A stretch of 64,000 nt of DNA from Phytobacter palmae (lineage in GTDB: Bacteria > Pseudomonadota > Gammaproteobacteria > Enterobacterales > Enterobacteriaceae), in contig FONB01000017.1 of NCBI GenBank assembly GCA_900112785.1, forward strand, positions 1 to 64,000, given 5' to 3'. The notes under the pieces were generated by a model. That model ran no database searches and was not told the origin of the DNA. It worked only from the letters and a program-made list of their open reading frames with translations. Positions 49,569 to 59,335 of the stretch are shown piece after piece. The stretch's first letter is position 1, and each line of letters opens with the position of its first letter. The translations under genes and the position numbers were made by a program.

Positions 49569-51731
49569 ATGGACGTTTCTTACCTGCTCGACAGCCTTAA
49601 TGACAAACAGCGTGACGCGGTTGCCGCGTCGCGTAGCAATATGCTGGTGCTGGCCGGGGCAGGCAGTGGCAAGACTCGCGTGCTGGTGCATCGCATCGCC
49701 TGGCTGATGACCGTGGAAAACTGCTCGCCCTATTCCATTATGGCGGTGACATTTACCAACAAAGCCGCGGCGGAAATGCGCCACCGTATCGGTCAACTCA
49801 TGGGGACCAGCCAGGGCGGTATGTGGGTTGGTACTTTCCACGGGCTGGCGCACCGCCTGCTGCGTGCGCACCATATGGATGCCAATCTGCCGCAGGATTT
49901 CCAGATCCTCGACAGCGAAGACCAGTTGCGTTTGCTTAAGCGTCTGATCAAGGCGATGAACCTGGATGAGAAGCAGTGGCCGCCGCGTCAGGCCATGTGG
50001 TACATCAATGGCCAGAAAGACGAAGGCATTCGTCCGCACCATATTCAAAGCTACGGTAATCCGGTCGAACAGACCTGGCAGAAGGTTTACCAGGCTTACC
50101 AGGAAGCCTGTGATCGCGCCGGACTGGTGGACTTCGCCGAACTGCTGCTGCGTGCGCACGAATTGTGGCTCAATAAGCCGCATATCCTGCAGCACTACCG
50201 CGAGCGCTTCACCAATATCCTGGTGGATGAATTCCAGGATACCAACAACATTCAGTATGCCTGGATCCGCCTGCTGGCAGGCGACACCGGCAAAGTAATG
50301 ATTGTTGGCGACGATGATCAGTCGATCTACGGCTGGCGCGGGGCACAGGTAGAAAATATCCAGCGCTTCCTTAACGATTTCCCCGGCGCGCAGACGATTC
50401 GCCTGGAGCAGAACTACCGCTCAACCAGCAATATTCTCAGCGCGGCGAACGCCCTGATCGAAAACAATAACGGTCGTCTGGGTAAAAACCTGTGGACTGA
50501 CGGCGCCGATGGCGAGCCGATTTCACTCTACTGTGCTTTCAATGAACTCGATGAGGCACGTTTTGTTGTTAACCGTATTAAAACCTGGCAGGAGAGCGGC
50601 GGTGCGCTGGAGCACTGTGCCATTCTCTATCGTAGTAACGCCCAGTCACGCGTGCTGGAAGAGGCGCTGTTACAGGCAAGCATGCCGTATCGTATTTATG
50701 GCGGGATGCGCTTCTTTGAACGCCAGGAAATCAAAGATGCGCTCTCCTATTTGCGCCTGATTGCAAACCGCAATGACGATGCCGCTTTTGAACGTGTGGT
50801 GAATACGCCGACGCGTGGGATTGGTGACAGAACACTGGATGTTGTACGCCAGACTTCGCGCGATCGCCAGCTGACGCTGTGGCAGGCGACACGCGAATTA
50901 TTACAGGAAAAAGTACTGGCCGGTCGCGCGGCAAGTGCATTACAGCGCTTTATGGAGCTCATTGACGCGTTGGCACAGGAGACGGCCGATATGCCGTTAC
51001 ACGTACAAACGGACCGGGTGGTGAAAGATTCCGGCCTCTGGATGATGTACGAGCAGGAGAAAGGCGAGAAAGGCCAGACGCGTATTGAAAACTTAGAGGA
51101 ACTGGTGACGGCAACCCGCCAGTTCAGCTACAACGAAGAAGACGAAGATCTCATGCCATTGCAGGCGTTTCTCTCCCATGCCGCGCTGGAGGCGGGCGAA
51201 GGGCAAGCAGATACCTGGCAGGATGCAGTACAACTGATGACACTGCACTCCGCCAAGGGACTGGAGTTCCCACAGGTGTTTATTGTCGGGATGGAAGAGG
51301 GGATGTTCCCCAGCCAGATGTCGCTGGATGAAGGCGGACGTCTGGAAGAGGAGCGTCGCCTGGCCTACGTTGGTGTGACTCGCGCTATGCAGAAACTGAC
51401 GCTGACATATGCGGAAACCCGCCGTCTGTATGGTAAAGAAGCCTATCACCGTCCGTCGCGCTTTATCGGCGAGCTGCCGGAAAACTGTGTGGAAGAGGTA
51501 CGTCTGCGCGCTACCGTCAGTCGTCCGGTCAGTCATCAACGTCTTGGCGCGCCGATTTCAGAGAACGATACGGGTTATAAGCTGGGCCAGCGTGTGCGTC
51601 ATCCGAAGTTCGGCGAAGGGACAATTGTTAATCTTGAAGGCAGCGGCGAACACAGTCGTTTGCAGGTGGCGTTCCAGGGGCAGGGCATTAAATGGCTGGT
51701 GGCTGCCTATGCGCGCCTTGAAACAGTGTAA
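49569..51731 (+). CDS. uvrD: DNA helicase II UvrD
   Basis: A 720-residue superfamily 1A 3'-5' helicase. It acts in nucleotide excision repair (removing UvrC and the cut oligonucleotide) and methyl-directed mismatch repair. Walker A GAGSGKT is at 30-36. Other motifs are [41 protein letters not shown] and VGVTRA. A C-terminal Tudor-like domain (GYKLGQRVRHPKFGEGTIVN) is present. ATG 49569 matches the E. coli N-terminus. Confidence 0.98.
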   Translation: MDVSYLLDSLNDKQRDAVAASRSNMLVLAGAGSGKTRVLVHRIAWLMTVENCSPYSIMAVTFTNKAAAEMRHRIGQLMGTSQGGMWVGTFHGLAHRLLRAHHMDANLPQDFQILDSEDQLRLLKRLIKAMNLDEKQWPPRQAMWYINGQKDEGIRPHHIQSYGNPVEQTWQKVYQAYQEACDRAGLVDFAELLLRAHELWLNKPHILQHYRERFTNILVDEFQDTNNIQYAWIRLLAGDTGKVMIVGDDDQSIYGWRGAQVENIQRFLNDFPGAQTIRLEQNYRSTSNILSAANALIENNNGRLGKNLWTDGADGEPISLYCAFNELDEARFVVNRIKTWQESGGALEHCAILYRSNAQSRVLEEALLQASMPYRIYGGMRFFERQEIKDALSYLRLIANRNDDAAFERVVNTPTRGIGDRTLDVVRQTSRDRQLTLWQATRELLQEKVLAGRAASALQRFMELIDALAQETADMPLHVQTDRVVKDSGLWMMYEQEKGEKGQTRIENLEELVTATRQFSYNEEDEDLMPLQAFLSHAALEAGEGQADTWQDAVQLMTLHSAKGLEFPQVFIVGMEEGMFPSQMSLDEGGRLEEERRLAYVGVTRAMQKLTLTYAETRRLYGKEAYHRPSRFIGELPENCVEEVRLRATVSRPVSHQRLGAPISENDTGYKLGQRVRHPKFGEGTIVNLEGSGEHSRLQVAFQGQGIKWLVAAYARLETV

Positions 51732-51933
51732 CTTTCAGAAAAATATCATTATTTTGTAATATTCTGCTAGCCTTATACGCTGAGGGGGAAATATTACCCT
51801 TTAGCGTTTCGTTGCGTGTTGACGCCTCATTTTTGCTGGCGTAACATGCGCGCACGATCACGCTAAGAGGACATTCGCCTTGGACACACCCAGTAGATAC
51901 TGGCTCAATTCCCTGTCATCCAGGAACAACTCC

Positions 51934-52023
51934 TAAGGCTATCTCCTTATGCTGATGGCCTTAGTGGTTGTCAGCGACCTGCTGTATTCCCGTCGCGCTG
52001 AGTCAGGCTGTTTAATGGTCTGA
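51934..52023 (+). other. corA leader hairpin with a short ORF
   Basis: The 358-base uvrD-corA gap contains a 10-bp stem, TAAGGCTATC (51934-51943) with GATGGCCTTA (51954-51963), one G-T pair and a 10-base loop. Inside the loop is an ATG (51949) opening a 24-codon frame, MLMALVVVSDLL..., that ends at TGA 52021. In Salmonella corA is controlled by a leader peptide, CorL, and Rho. This may be the equivalent, but I cannot confirm homology. Nothing else gene-like is seen in the gap. Confidence 0.45.
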
Positions 52024-52089
52024 AACGCCAAATGTTTCTTGTGTGCCCAACCGAACTGTCCAGTCATTTTTGCATTGGGAGTCCCGGCT

Positions 52090-53040
52090 ATGCTGAGCGC
52101 ATTTCAACTGGAAAATAATCGTTTAACCCGTCTCGAAGCTGACGAAATAAAGCACCTCGCCAGTTCCGTCTGGGTTGATCTGGTCGAGCCGGACGATGAC
52201 GAGCGAACCCGCGTGCAGTCTGAATTGGGGCAGAACCTGGCCACACGCCCGGAACTGGAAGACATCGAAGCGTCTGCGCGTTTTTTTGAAGATGAAGACG
52301 GCTTACACATTCACTCCTTCTTCTTCTTTGAAGATGCGGAAGACCACGCCGGTAACTCCACCGTGGCATTTACTATCCGCGAAGGTCGCCTGTTCACCCT
52401 GCGTGAGCGTGAGTTGCCGGCATTTCGTCTCTACCGCATGCGTGCCCGTAGTCAGGCAATGGTAGATGGCAACGCCTATGAATTACTGCTTGATCTTTTC
52501 GAGACCAAAATCGAACAGCTCGCCGATGAAATTGAAAACATCTATAGCGACCTGGAAAAACTGAGCCGTGTGATCATGGAAGGCCATCAGGGCGATGAAT
52601 ATGACGAAGCGCTGTCAACGCTGGCGGAGCTGGAAGATATCGGCTGGAAGGTGCGTCTGTGTCTGATGGATACCCAGCGTGCGCTGAACTTCCTGGTCCG
52701 TAAAGCACGTTTGCCAGGCGGCCAGCTGGAGCAGGCCCGCGAAATCCTGCGCGATATCGAATCCCTGTTGCCGCATAACGAATCCCTGTTCCAGAAAGTG
52801 AACTTCCTGATGCAGGCGGCAATGGGCTTTATCAATATTGAGCAGAACCGGATCATCAAGATCTTCTCGGTCGTTTCTGTTGTCTTCCTGCCGCCGACGC
52901 TGGTGGCATCCAGTTACGGGATGAACTTTGAGTTTATGCCTGAGCTGCACTGGAGTTTTGGCTACCCGGGCGCGATTGTCTTTATGATCCTCGCCGGGCT
53001 GGCGCCTTATCTCTACTTCAAACGTCGTAACTGGCTGTAA
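52090..53040 (+). CDS. corA: Magnesium/cobalt channel CorA
   Basis: A 316-residue pentameric Mg2+ channel of the inner membrane. It has a large acidic N-terminal cytoplasmic funnel, a long stalk helix, and two C-terminal membrane helices separated by the signature [11 protein letters not shown]. The basic tail FKRRNWL is conserved. The start ATG 52090 gives the E. coli N-terminus [16 protein letters not shown]. An upstream extension was rejected. An intrinsic terminator follows. Confidence 0.97.
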   Translation: MLSAFQLENNRLTRLEADEIKHLASSVWVDLVEPDDDERTRVQSELGQNLATRPELEDIEASARFFEDEDGLHIHSFFFFEDAEDHAGNSTVAFTIREGRLFTLRERELPAFRLYRMRARSQAMVDGNAYELLLDLFETKIEQLADEIENIYSDLEKLSRVIMEGHQGDEYDEALSTLAELEDIGWKVRLCLMDTQRALNFLVRKARLPGGQLEQAREILRDIESLLPHNESLFQKVNFLMQAAMGFINIEQNRIIKIFSVVSVVFLPPTLVASSYGMNFEFMPELHWSFGYPGAIVFMILAGLAPYLYFKRRNWL

Positions 53041-53050
53041 AGCTAAAATA

Positions 53051-53081
53051 AAAAGGTTCAGCCATTCTGCTGAACCTTTTT
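53051..53081 (+). terminator. corA terminator
   Basis: AAAAGGTTCAGC, loop CATTCT, GCTGAACCTTTT plus T, ten bases after the corA stop. The A tract on the left also makes it usable from the other strand. Confidence 0.88.
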
Positions 53082-53476
53082 ATTTACAAACCCCAGCTCT
53101 GAATACTCTTAGCGGATGTTTAATCCGCTGCCCCGCGCCCGTTGTGCATTTATATTCACCTTCAGATAAGTAAATAGCAGCATACACAACAATAGCGTGA
53201 TAGGGCGCTTATCCAGATTGAAGGCAAGGGAAAGGTAGACAACTAGCCATTTCACCCGTGTATTTATCCTTGCCAGACAAAAATAAATACAGCGGGATTA
53301 AAATGTCCAAAGGCGGGTTGTAAGACGTTCGACATGCCTAAAGCAGATATCGTCGTTGAGGTTGTCGTGATTAGCCAGCTTTGCGACCTCAGCGATACGG
53401 AGTCCTGATGCCGCCTGTTTGCGGATTGTCATCCTCAACGAGAAGGGCCGAAGCGTCTGCCGCCCGATGCCGGGAA
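53082..53476. other. Gene-poor gap between corA and rarD
   Basis: About 395 bases with no convincing gene. E. coli carries yigF and yigG in this interval. On the minus strand, 53298-53430 could encode a fragment ending GLRIAEVAKLANHDNLNDD..., with ordinary enterobacterial codons. It has no good start and may be a remnant. No function is assigned. Confidence 0.5.
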
Positions 53477-54364
53477 TTATCGACCTCTGCGCTGAGTGTA
53501 CAGTGCGTCCATCACGAATATAGCGAGAGCTACCCAAATAAACCCGAATGTCACCATTTTATCCATGCCCGGATGTTCGTCATAAAACGTCACCGCCAGC
53601 AGGAACATCAGCGTTGGGCCAATGTACTGGAAGAAACCCAGCGTCGACAGGCGCAGACGCATCGCCGCCCCGGTAAAGCACAGCAGAGGAACAGTGGTGA
53701 CCACCCCGGCAGCCATCAAGAGCAAATTAAGCGACCAGCTATTTTGCGTCATATGGCTGGTAGCGCTGTTGGCAAACCCAAACAGCCAGATAGCCGCAAC
53801 AGGGAGCAACCACAGTGTTTCCACCAGCATTCCGGTTTGCGCGTCGACGGCGATTTTTTTACGCAGTAGCCCATAGAAGGCGAAGCTAAAGGCCAGACCC
53901 AGCGAGATAATCGGCAAGGAACCGAAGGCCCATAACTGTACTAATACGCCACTGGCAGCCAGTATTACCGCCAGCCACTGCATGCGTCGGAAACGTTCAC
54001 CAAGGAAGAGCATTCCCAGCAGGATATTAACCAGCGGGTTAATAAAATAGCCCAGGCTTGCTTCCAGGAGATGGTGGTTGTTAACTGACCAGATAAAGAG
54101 CAGCCAGTTTCCGCCAACGAGAACGGCGGATACCGCTAACAGAAAGATTTTCTTTGGCGTACGTAAAAGCTGTTTCACCTGCGACCACTGACGGCTGAGG
54201 CTTATCAGGGCGATCATAAAGAAGAAGGACCAGATAATTCGGTGAGTCAGAATTTCGTCGGCGGGAACAAACCATATGACTTTGAAATAGGCTGGCGCGA
54301 CACCCCAGATAAAATAAGCGGCCAGAGCAAGTATCACTCCCAACCGCGTCTGTTTTGCATCCAT
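53477..54364 (-). CDS. rarD: EamA-family permease RarD
   Basis: A 295-residue ten-helix membrane protein of the drug/metabolite transporter superfamily (RarD type). The conserved N-terminus is GVILALAAYFIWGVAPAYFKV, and the second EamA repeat begins near residue 150. E. coli RarD has no firmly known substrate. It lies 51 bases downstream of yigI on the same strand, probably as one unit. Confidence 0.94.
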   Translation of the reverse strand: MDAKQTRLGVILALAAYFIWGVAPAYFKVIWFVPADEILTHRIIWSFFFMIALISLSRQWSQVKQLLRTPKKIFLLAVSAVLVGGNWLLFIWSVNNHHLLEASLGYFINPLVNILLGMLFLGERFRRMQWLAVILAASGVLVQLWAFGSLPIISLGLAFSFAFYGLLRKKIAVDAQTGMLVETLWLLPVAAIWLFGFANSATSHMTQNSWSLNLLLMAAGVVTTVPLLCFTGAAMRLRLSTLGFFQYIGPTLMFLLAVTFYDEHPGMDKMVTFGFIWVALAIFVMDALYTQRRGR

Positions 54365-54415
54365 CAGGAAAACTCTTTGCTGAAAAGTATCGACATTTTA
54401 CCCGATTATTGCCGC

Positions 54416-54883
54416 TCAACCCACCATATAGGTTGCTGTAGCGCTGGCGATATAGAGCTGCTCTTCGTTATGTAGCTCAACACGGGCGACCGCAACTTTA
54501 TTTCCAGCACGCAGTAGCGTACTGGTGGCGGTGAAGCGATTGCCTCGACCCGGGCGTAAATAGTCGACACGCAAATCAATGGTGCCCATTCGCGACAGAC
54601 GAGCGCGCAATTCCTCTTCGGTGATGGTTTCATGGCGCGTCAGCGTGCTGCCAACGCACACCAGACCTGCGGCGACATCCAGCGCGGAGGCAATAACCCC
54701 GCCGTGTAAAATGCTCTGCGCCCAGTTTCCCACCATCATGGGCTGATTATTGAAGCTGAGTTGGGCAAAATCCTTCTCGTAGCGAGTAAGCTCCAGACCC
54801 AGCGCGCGATTGAAGGGCATATGGTAGACGAAAATCTCACCCACCAGTTTTAATGCGGATTCTGCTGTGAGGACGGCAGACAT
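54416..54883 (-). CDS. yigI: Hotdog-fold thioesterase YigI
   Basis: A 155-residue PaaI-type acyl-CoA thioesterase. The hotdog signature is [22 protein letters not shown]; the HGG loop and following acidic residue form the active site in this family. E. coli YigI has been described as acting on medium- to long-chain acyl-CoA. It is upstream of rarD and divergent from pldA. Confidence 0.92.
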   Translation of the reverse strand: MSAVLTAESALKLVGEIFVYHMPFNRALGLELTRYEKDFAQLSFNNQPMMVGNWAQSILHGGVIASALDVAAGLVCVGSTLTRHETITEEELRARLSRMGTIDLRVDYLRPGRGNRFTATSTLLRAGNKVAVARVELHNEEQLYIASATATYMVG

Positions 54884-55042
54884 AGTGGCTCTTCCGTTAG
54901 GTTAATGAAATGTTGATTTTATGCCTCTAAATTGTTGAATTCCAGTTTAAGAAAGGATACCTGCGCAGCGTCTCAATAAATATGTAGAATAGATGTTGTA
55001 AAAATATTCAGTTCATCAACATTGTTCAGGGGAAGAAAACCG

Positions 55043-55918
55043 ATGCGGACGTTTCTGGGTTGGTTTGTGGCATTGTGTGCGCTGCCTTTTGCGGCTTTTG
55101 CGCAGGAAGCGACAGTAAAAGAAGTTCATGATGCGCCAGCTGTGCGCGGTAGTATTATCGCGAATATGCTGCAGGAGCATGATAATCCGTTCACGCTCTA
55201 TCCGTACGAATCGAACTACCTGCTTTATACCTACACCAGCGACATGAACAAGGAAGCCATTCGTTCGTATAGCTGGTCTGATGAAGCGCGTAAGGATGAA
55301 GTAAAATTCCAGCTCAGCCTGGCATTCCCGCTGTGGCGCGGAATACTCGGTCCGAATTCCGTGTTGGGCGCTTCCTATACACAAAAATCGTGGTGGCAGC
55401 TTTCTAATACGAAGGAGCCGGCTTCTTCGCCATTTCGTGAAACTAACTATGAACCTCAAATGTTTCTCGGTTTTGCCACCGATTACAGCTTTGCGGGCTG
55501 GACGTTGCGCGATATTGAGTTTGGCTTTAACCATGACTCCAATGGCCGTTCTGATCCCACATCGCGTAGCTGGAACCGCCTCTATACGCGTTTGATGGCG
55601 CAAAACGGCAACTGGCTGGTGGAGGTAAAACCCTGGTATGTTGTGGGGAACACCGACGATAACCCGGATATCACTAAATATCTGGGCCACTATCAACTGC
55701 GCGTCGGTTACCAGTATGGCGATGCCATTTTCAGCGTCAAAGGACAGTACAACTGGAACACTGGCTACGGTGGTGCAGAGGTCGGCGTAAGCTATCCGAT
55801 TACCAAACATGTCCGCTTCTACACCCAGGTGTACAGCGGTTATGGCGAGTCGTTAATTGACTACAATTTCAATCAGACGCGTGTCGGTGTCGGCGTTATG
55901 CTTAACGATCTGTTTTAA
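55043..55918 (+). CDS. pldA: Outer-membrane phospholipase A PldA
   Basis: A 291-residue outer-membrane beta-barrel phospholipase (OmpLA). It is active as a Ca-dependent dimer and removes phospholipids from the outer leaflet. The signal peptide is cut after AFA (residue 20). The catalytic triad residues are H164, S166 and N178 (GFNHDSNGRSDPTSRSWN), equivalent to H142/S144/N156 of the mature E. coli protein. The C-terminal Phe signals barrel assembly. ATG 55043 was chosen over 55022 because it begins a proper signal peptide. Confidence 0.96.
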   Translation: MRTFLGWFVALCALPFAAFAQEATVKEVHDAPAVRGSIIANMLQEHDNPFTLYPYESNYLLYTYTSDMNKEAIRSYSWSDEARKDEVKFQLSLAFPLWRGILGPNSVLGASYTQKSWWQLSNTKEPASSPFRETNYEPQMFLGFATDYSFAGWTLRDIEFGFNHDSNGRSDPTSRSWNRLYTRLMAQNGNWLVEVKPWYVVGNTDDNPDITKYLGHYQLRVGYQYGDAIFSVKGQYNWNTGYGGAEVGVSYPITKHVRFYTQVYSGYGESLIDYNFNQTRVGVGVMLNDLF

Positions 55919-55936
55919 GCATTGCAGTTTCATGAG

Positions 55937-55967
55937 CAGGCGCTGAAAATAGCGCCTGTTTTATTTT
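55937..55967 (+). terminator. pldA terminator
   Basis: CAGGCGCT, loop GAAAAT, AGCGCCTG followed by TTTTATTTT, 18 bases after pldA and just before recQ. Confidence 0.8.
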
Positions 55968-55983
55968 GTCGAGTGGAGTACAT

Positions 55984-57810
55984 GTGGCGCAGGCGGAAGT
56001 ATTGAATCTGGAATCGACAGCCCTGGAAGTTTTACGGGAAACCTTCGGCTACCAGCAGTTCCGTCCGGGTCAGCAACATATCATTGATACCGTGCTCGGC
56101 GGCCGCGACTGTCTGGTTGTCATGCCTACCGGTGGCGGCAAATCGCTCTGTTATCAAATTCCGGCACTGATTCTGCCCGGTCTTACGGTGGTGGTATCGC
56201 CGCTGATCTCCCTGATGAAAGATCAGGTTGATCAGTTACTGGCGAATGGCGTGGCCGCGGCCTGTCTGAACTCAACCCAAAGTCGTGAACAGCAGCTTGA
56301 GGTGATGGCTGGCTGCCGCACCGGACAAATCCGTCTGCTTTATATTGCTCCCGAGCGGCTGATGCTTGATAACTTCCTTGAGCAACTGGCGCACTGGAAT
56401 CCGGTACTGCTGGCGGTCGATGAAGCGCACTGTATCTCGCAGTGGGGTCATGATTTCCGCCCGGAATATGCCGCACTCGGCCAGCTTCGTCAGTATCTGC
56501 CGTCTGTGCCTTTTATGGCATTGACCGCCACGGCGGATGACACCACACGTCGCGATATTGAACGTCTGCTGGGACTGAACGATCCGCTGATTCAGATCAG
56601 CAGTTTTGACCGCCCCAATATCCGCTATATGCTGATGGAGAAATTCAAACCGCTCGATCAGCTTCTACGCTACGTACATGACCAGCGCGGCAAGTCCGGA
56701 ATTATATACTGCAACAGCCGGGCGAAGGTGGAAGACACAGCCGCTCGCCTGCAAAGCCGGGGCTTTAGCGCTGCGGCGTATCATGCCGGGCTGGAAAACG
56801 AGGTACGCGCCAGCGTGCAGGAGAAGTTCCAGCGCGACGATCTGCAAATCGTGGTCGCGACCGTCGCGTTCGGCATGGGGATCAACAAACCCAACGTGCG
56901 ATTTGTGGTTCACTTTGACATTCCACGTAATATCGAGTCTTACTACCAGGAAACTGGTCGTGCCGGGCGTGATGGTCTGCCCGCCGAGGCGATGCTGTTT
57001 TACGCGCCGGAAGATATGGCCTGGCTGCGTCGTTGTCTTGAAGAAAAACCCCCCGGACAGTTGCAGGACATTGAGCGCCATAAGCTCAATGCGATGGGAG
57101 CGTTTGCCGAAGCGCAAACCTGCCGCCGCCTGGTCTTGCTCAATTACTTTGGCGAAGGGCGCCAGGAAGCTTGCGGTAACTGCGATATTTGCCTTGATCC
57201 ACCACGTCAGTATGACGGACTGAAAGATGCGCAGAAGGCGCTTTCCGCTATCTATCGGGTGAATCAGCGTTTCGGTATGGGCTATGTGGTAGAAGTACTG
57301 CGGGGCGCCAACAGCCAGCGTATCCGCGACCTTGGTCATGACAAACTGCCGGTCTACGGTATTGGCCGTGAGCAGAGCCATGAGCATTGGGTAAGTGTGA
57401 TCCGCCAGCTTATTCATTTAGGCCTGGTCACGCAAAACATTGCGCAGCACTCCGCATTACAACTGACCGAAGCCGCTCGCCCGGTGCTGCGTGCCGAAGT
57501 ACCGCTCCAGTTGGCTGTACCGCGCATGGTGGCCCTGAAATCCCGCGTGATGCAAAAGGCGGCGGTCGGCAACTATGACCGCAAACTCTTTGCGAAGCTA
57601 CGCAAATTGCGTAAAGCGATTGCCGATGAAAATAACGTGCCGCCGTACGTGGTATTCAATGACGCAACGCTGATAGAGATGGCCGAACAGATGCCCATTA
57701 CGCCAGGCGAAATGCTCGGTGTTAACGGTGTTGGGGTTCGTAAGCTTGAGCGCTTTGGCCAGGAGTTTATGGCGCTGATTCGTGCCCATGTTGATGGTGA
57801 TGATGAGTAG
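55984..57810 (+). CDS. recQ: ATP-dependent DNA helicase RecQ
   Basis: A 608-residue RecQ-family 3'-5' helicase that starts recombination and suppresses illegitimate recombination. Walker A PTGGGKS is at 48-54 and DEAH at 146-149. A zinc-binding set of cysteines (CRRLVLL...EACGNCDIC) follows, then a winged-helix domain and a C-terminal HRDC domain. The start is GTG 55984 (GGAG five bases upstream), matching the E. coli N-terminus. An upstream TTG is less likely. Confidence 0.96.
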   Translation: MAQAEVLNLESTALEVLRETFGYQQFRPGQQHIIDTVLGGRDCLVVMPTGGGKSLCYQIPALILPGLTVVVSPLISLMKDQVDQLLANGVAAACLNSTQSREQQLEVMAGCRTGQIRLLYIAPERLMLDNFLEQLAHWNPVLLAVDEAHCISQWGHDFRPEYAALGQLRQYLPSVPFMALTATADDTTRRDIERLLGLNDPLIQISSFDRPNIRYMLMEKFKPLDQLLRYVHDQRGKSGIIYCNSRAKVEDTAARLQSRGFSAAAYHAGLENEVRASVQEKFQRDDLQIVVATVAFGMGINKPNVRFVVHFDIPRNIESYYQETGRAGRDGLPAEAMLFYAPEDMAWLRRCLEEKPPGQLQDIERHKLNAMGAFAEAQTCRRLVLLNYFGEGRQEACGNCDICLDPPRQYDGLKDAQKALSAIYRVNQRFGMGYVVEVLRGANSQRIRDLGHDKLPVYGIGREQSHEHWVSVIRQLIHLGLVTQNIAQHSALQLTEAARPVLRAEVPLQLAVPRMVALKSRVMQKAAVGNYDRKLFAKLRKLRKAIADENNVPPYVVFNDATLIEMAEQMPITPGEMLGVNGVGVRKLERFGQEFMALIRAHVDGDDE

Positions 57811-57871
57811 TCAGCACGGACGAAAAGTGCCAGGATAGTGACTCACTTTATTATTTTCCCGCGAGTTAACC

Positions 57872-58495
57872 ATGTTAATGCTGTTTTTCACCGTCGCCCT
57901 GGTGCACATTGTTGCCCTGATGAGCCCCGGTCCGGATTTCTTCTTTGTGTCGCAAACTGCCGTCAGCCGCTCCCGCAAAGAGGCGATGATGGGTGTGCTC
58001 GGGATTACCACCGGCGTGATGGTGTGGGCAGGCGTTGCTCTGCTTGGTCTTAACCTGATCCTCGAAAAAATGGCGTGGCTGCACAGTATTATCATGATCG
58101 GCGGCGGCCTGTACCTGTGCTGGATGGGCTACCAGATGCTGCGTGGCGCGCTGAAAAAAGAAGAGAAAAAAGCCGATGCGCCGCAGATTGAACTGGCAAC
58201 CAGCAGCGGTTGTAGCTTTATGAAGGGGCTTCTGACGAACCTTGCGAATCCAAAAGCGATTATCTATTTCGGTTCGGTGTTTTCACTGTTTGTCGGCGAC
58301 AGCGTGGGCGCAGGTGCGCGCTGGGGGATCTTTATGCTGATCACGCTGGAAACCTTCGCCTGGTTTACCGTGGTGGCAAGTCTGTTTGCCTTACCGGCGA
58401 TGCGCCGTGGTTATCAGCGTCTGGCGAAGTGGATTGATGGTTTTGCCGGTGCGCTGTTCGCAGGTTTCGGCATCCATCTGATTATTTCGCGCTGA
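57872..58495 (+). CDS. rhtC: Threonine exporter RhtC
   Basis: A 207-residue LysE/RhtB-family exporter with six predicted helices. E. coli RhtC exports threonine. The family N-terminal motif HIVALMSPGPDFFFV and the NLANPKAIIYF motif are present. It is convergent with the paralog rhtB. Confidence 0.95.
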   Translation: MLMLFFTVALVHIVALMSPGPDFFFVSQTAVSRSRKEAMMGVLGITTGVMVWAGVALLGLNLILEKMAWLHSIIMIGGGLYLCWMGYQMLRGALKKEEKKADAPQIELATSSGCSFMKGLLTNLANPKAIIYFGSVFSLFVGDSVGAGARWGIFMLITLETFAWFTVVASLFALPAMRRGYQRLAKWIDGFAGALFAGFGIHLIISR

Positions 58496-58499
58496 GGGT

Positions 58500-58594
58500 T
58501 ATACCGGATGGCGTCTGCCATCCGGCCATATGCCCGGTGGCGCGACCGCTGACCGGGGCTACGATGATAGACAGGATAAGGCGTTCACGCGGAC
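58500..58594. repeat. REP-like repeat cluster between rhtC and rhtB
   Basis: Three palindromic units in about 95 bases: ACCGGATGGCG-TCTG-CCATCCGG (58503-58525), TGCCCGGTGGCGCG...GACCGGGGC (58531-58559) and a half unit ACAGGATAAGGCGTTCACGCGG (58571-58592). This resembles a BIME between convergent genes. Confidence 0.7.
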
Positions 58595-58609
58595 GACATT
58601 ACCGTCACC

Positions 58610-59230
58610 TCAGGCATGTCTTGCCGATGCCAGTAGCGCTCCCACCAGCATAAACAACGAACCAAATACCTTATTCAACGCTTTCATCTGGCGCGGACCT
58701 TTAATCCATGCGGCAATACGTTGCGCCAGCGTCGCATAGCCAATCATCACGATAATATCCACAACGATAGTGGTTACGCCGAGTACCACGTACTGCATCA
58801 CCTGCGGCTGATTTGGCACAATAAATTGCGGGAACAGTGCGGCCAGAAAAACGATGCTTTTGGGGTTCGTCAGGTTGACGAAAACCGCGCGTTTAAACAG
58901 ACGTGTACGTGATTGCGTATGTGCAAGGGTGTTGAGATCTATCGCCCCCGCAGCGCGCCACTGCTGGATACCGAGCCAAATCAGATAAGCAGCCCCGGCC
59001 CATTTCAGCACTTCAAATGCCAGTACCGAGCGTGAGAAGAGGGTACCCAGACCCACGCCGACCAGCACAATGTGAATGCCTAAGCCGGTTTGTAGCCCGG
59101 CAATGGACGCCGCAGCGCCGCGATAACCGTGGCTTATCGAGGTGGTCATGGTATTAATCGCGCCGGAGCCGGGCGATAAGCTGAGAATGATCGATGTCAG
59201 CAGATAAGCGAACCACCACTCGAAGGTCAT
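58610..59230 (-). CDS. rhtB: Homoserine/homoserine lactone exporter RhtB
   Basis: A 206-residue LysE/RhtB-family exporter with six predicted helices, the same length as E. coli RhtB. Family motifs: [16 protein letters not shown] and [20 protein letters not shown]. It is paralogous to rhtC on the opposite strand and divergent from pldB. Confidence 0.95.
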   Translation of the reverse strand: MTFEWWFAYLLTSIILSLSPGSGAINTMTTSISHGYRGAAASIAGLQTGLGIHIVLVGVGLGTLFSRSVLAFEVLKWAGAAYLIWLGIQQWRAAGAIDLNTLAHTQSRTRLFKRAVFVNLTNPKSIVFLAALFPQFIVPNQPQVMQYVVLGVTTIVVDIIVMIGYATLAQRIAAWIKGPRQMKALNKVFGSLFMLVGALLASARHA

Positions 59231-59335
59231 GAGAAACTCCCTGATTGTCTGTTTTTATGCCACAATACGCTATTGTTAGCGGAATTAGCTACAGGTCACA
59301 AAAACGTTTTTGTTGCGCAAGTGAGGGCGTAGCCA

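Noticed and set aside
49164-50195. 343-codon open frame antisense to yigB and uvrD
   Set aside because: It overlaps two conserved genes and their LexA-controlled promoter and has no recognisable domain.
51949-52023. Calling the corA leader frame a confirmed CorL gene
   Set aside because: I cannot verify that the peptide matches Salmonella CorL, so it is listed only as a leader with a short ORF.
56665-57417. 250-codon open frame antisense to recQ
   Set aside because: It is a shadow of the helicase core and winged-helix region with no independent signals.
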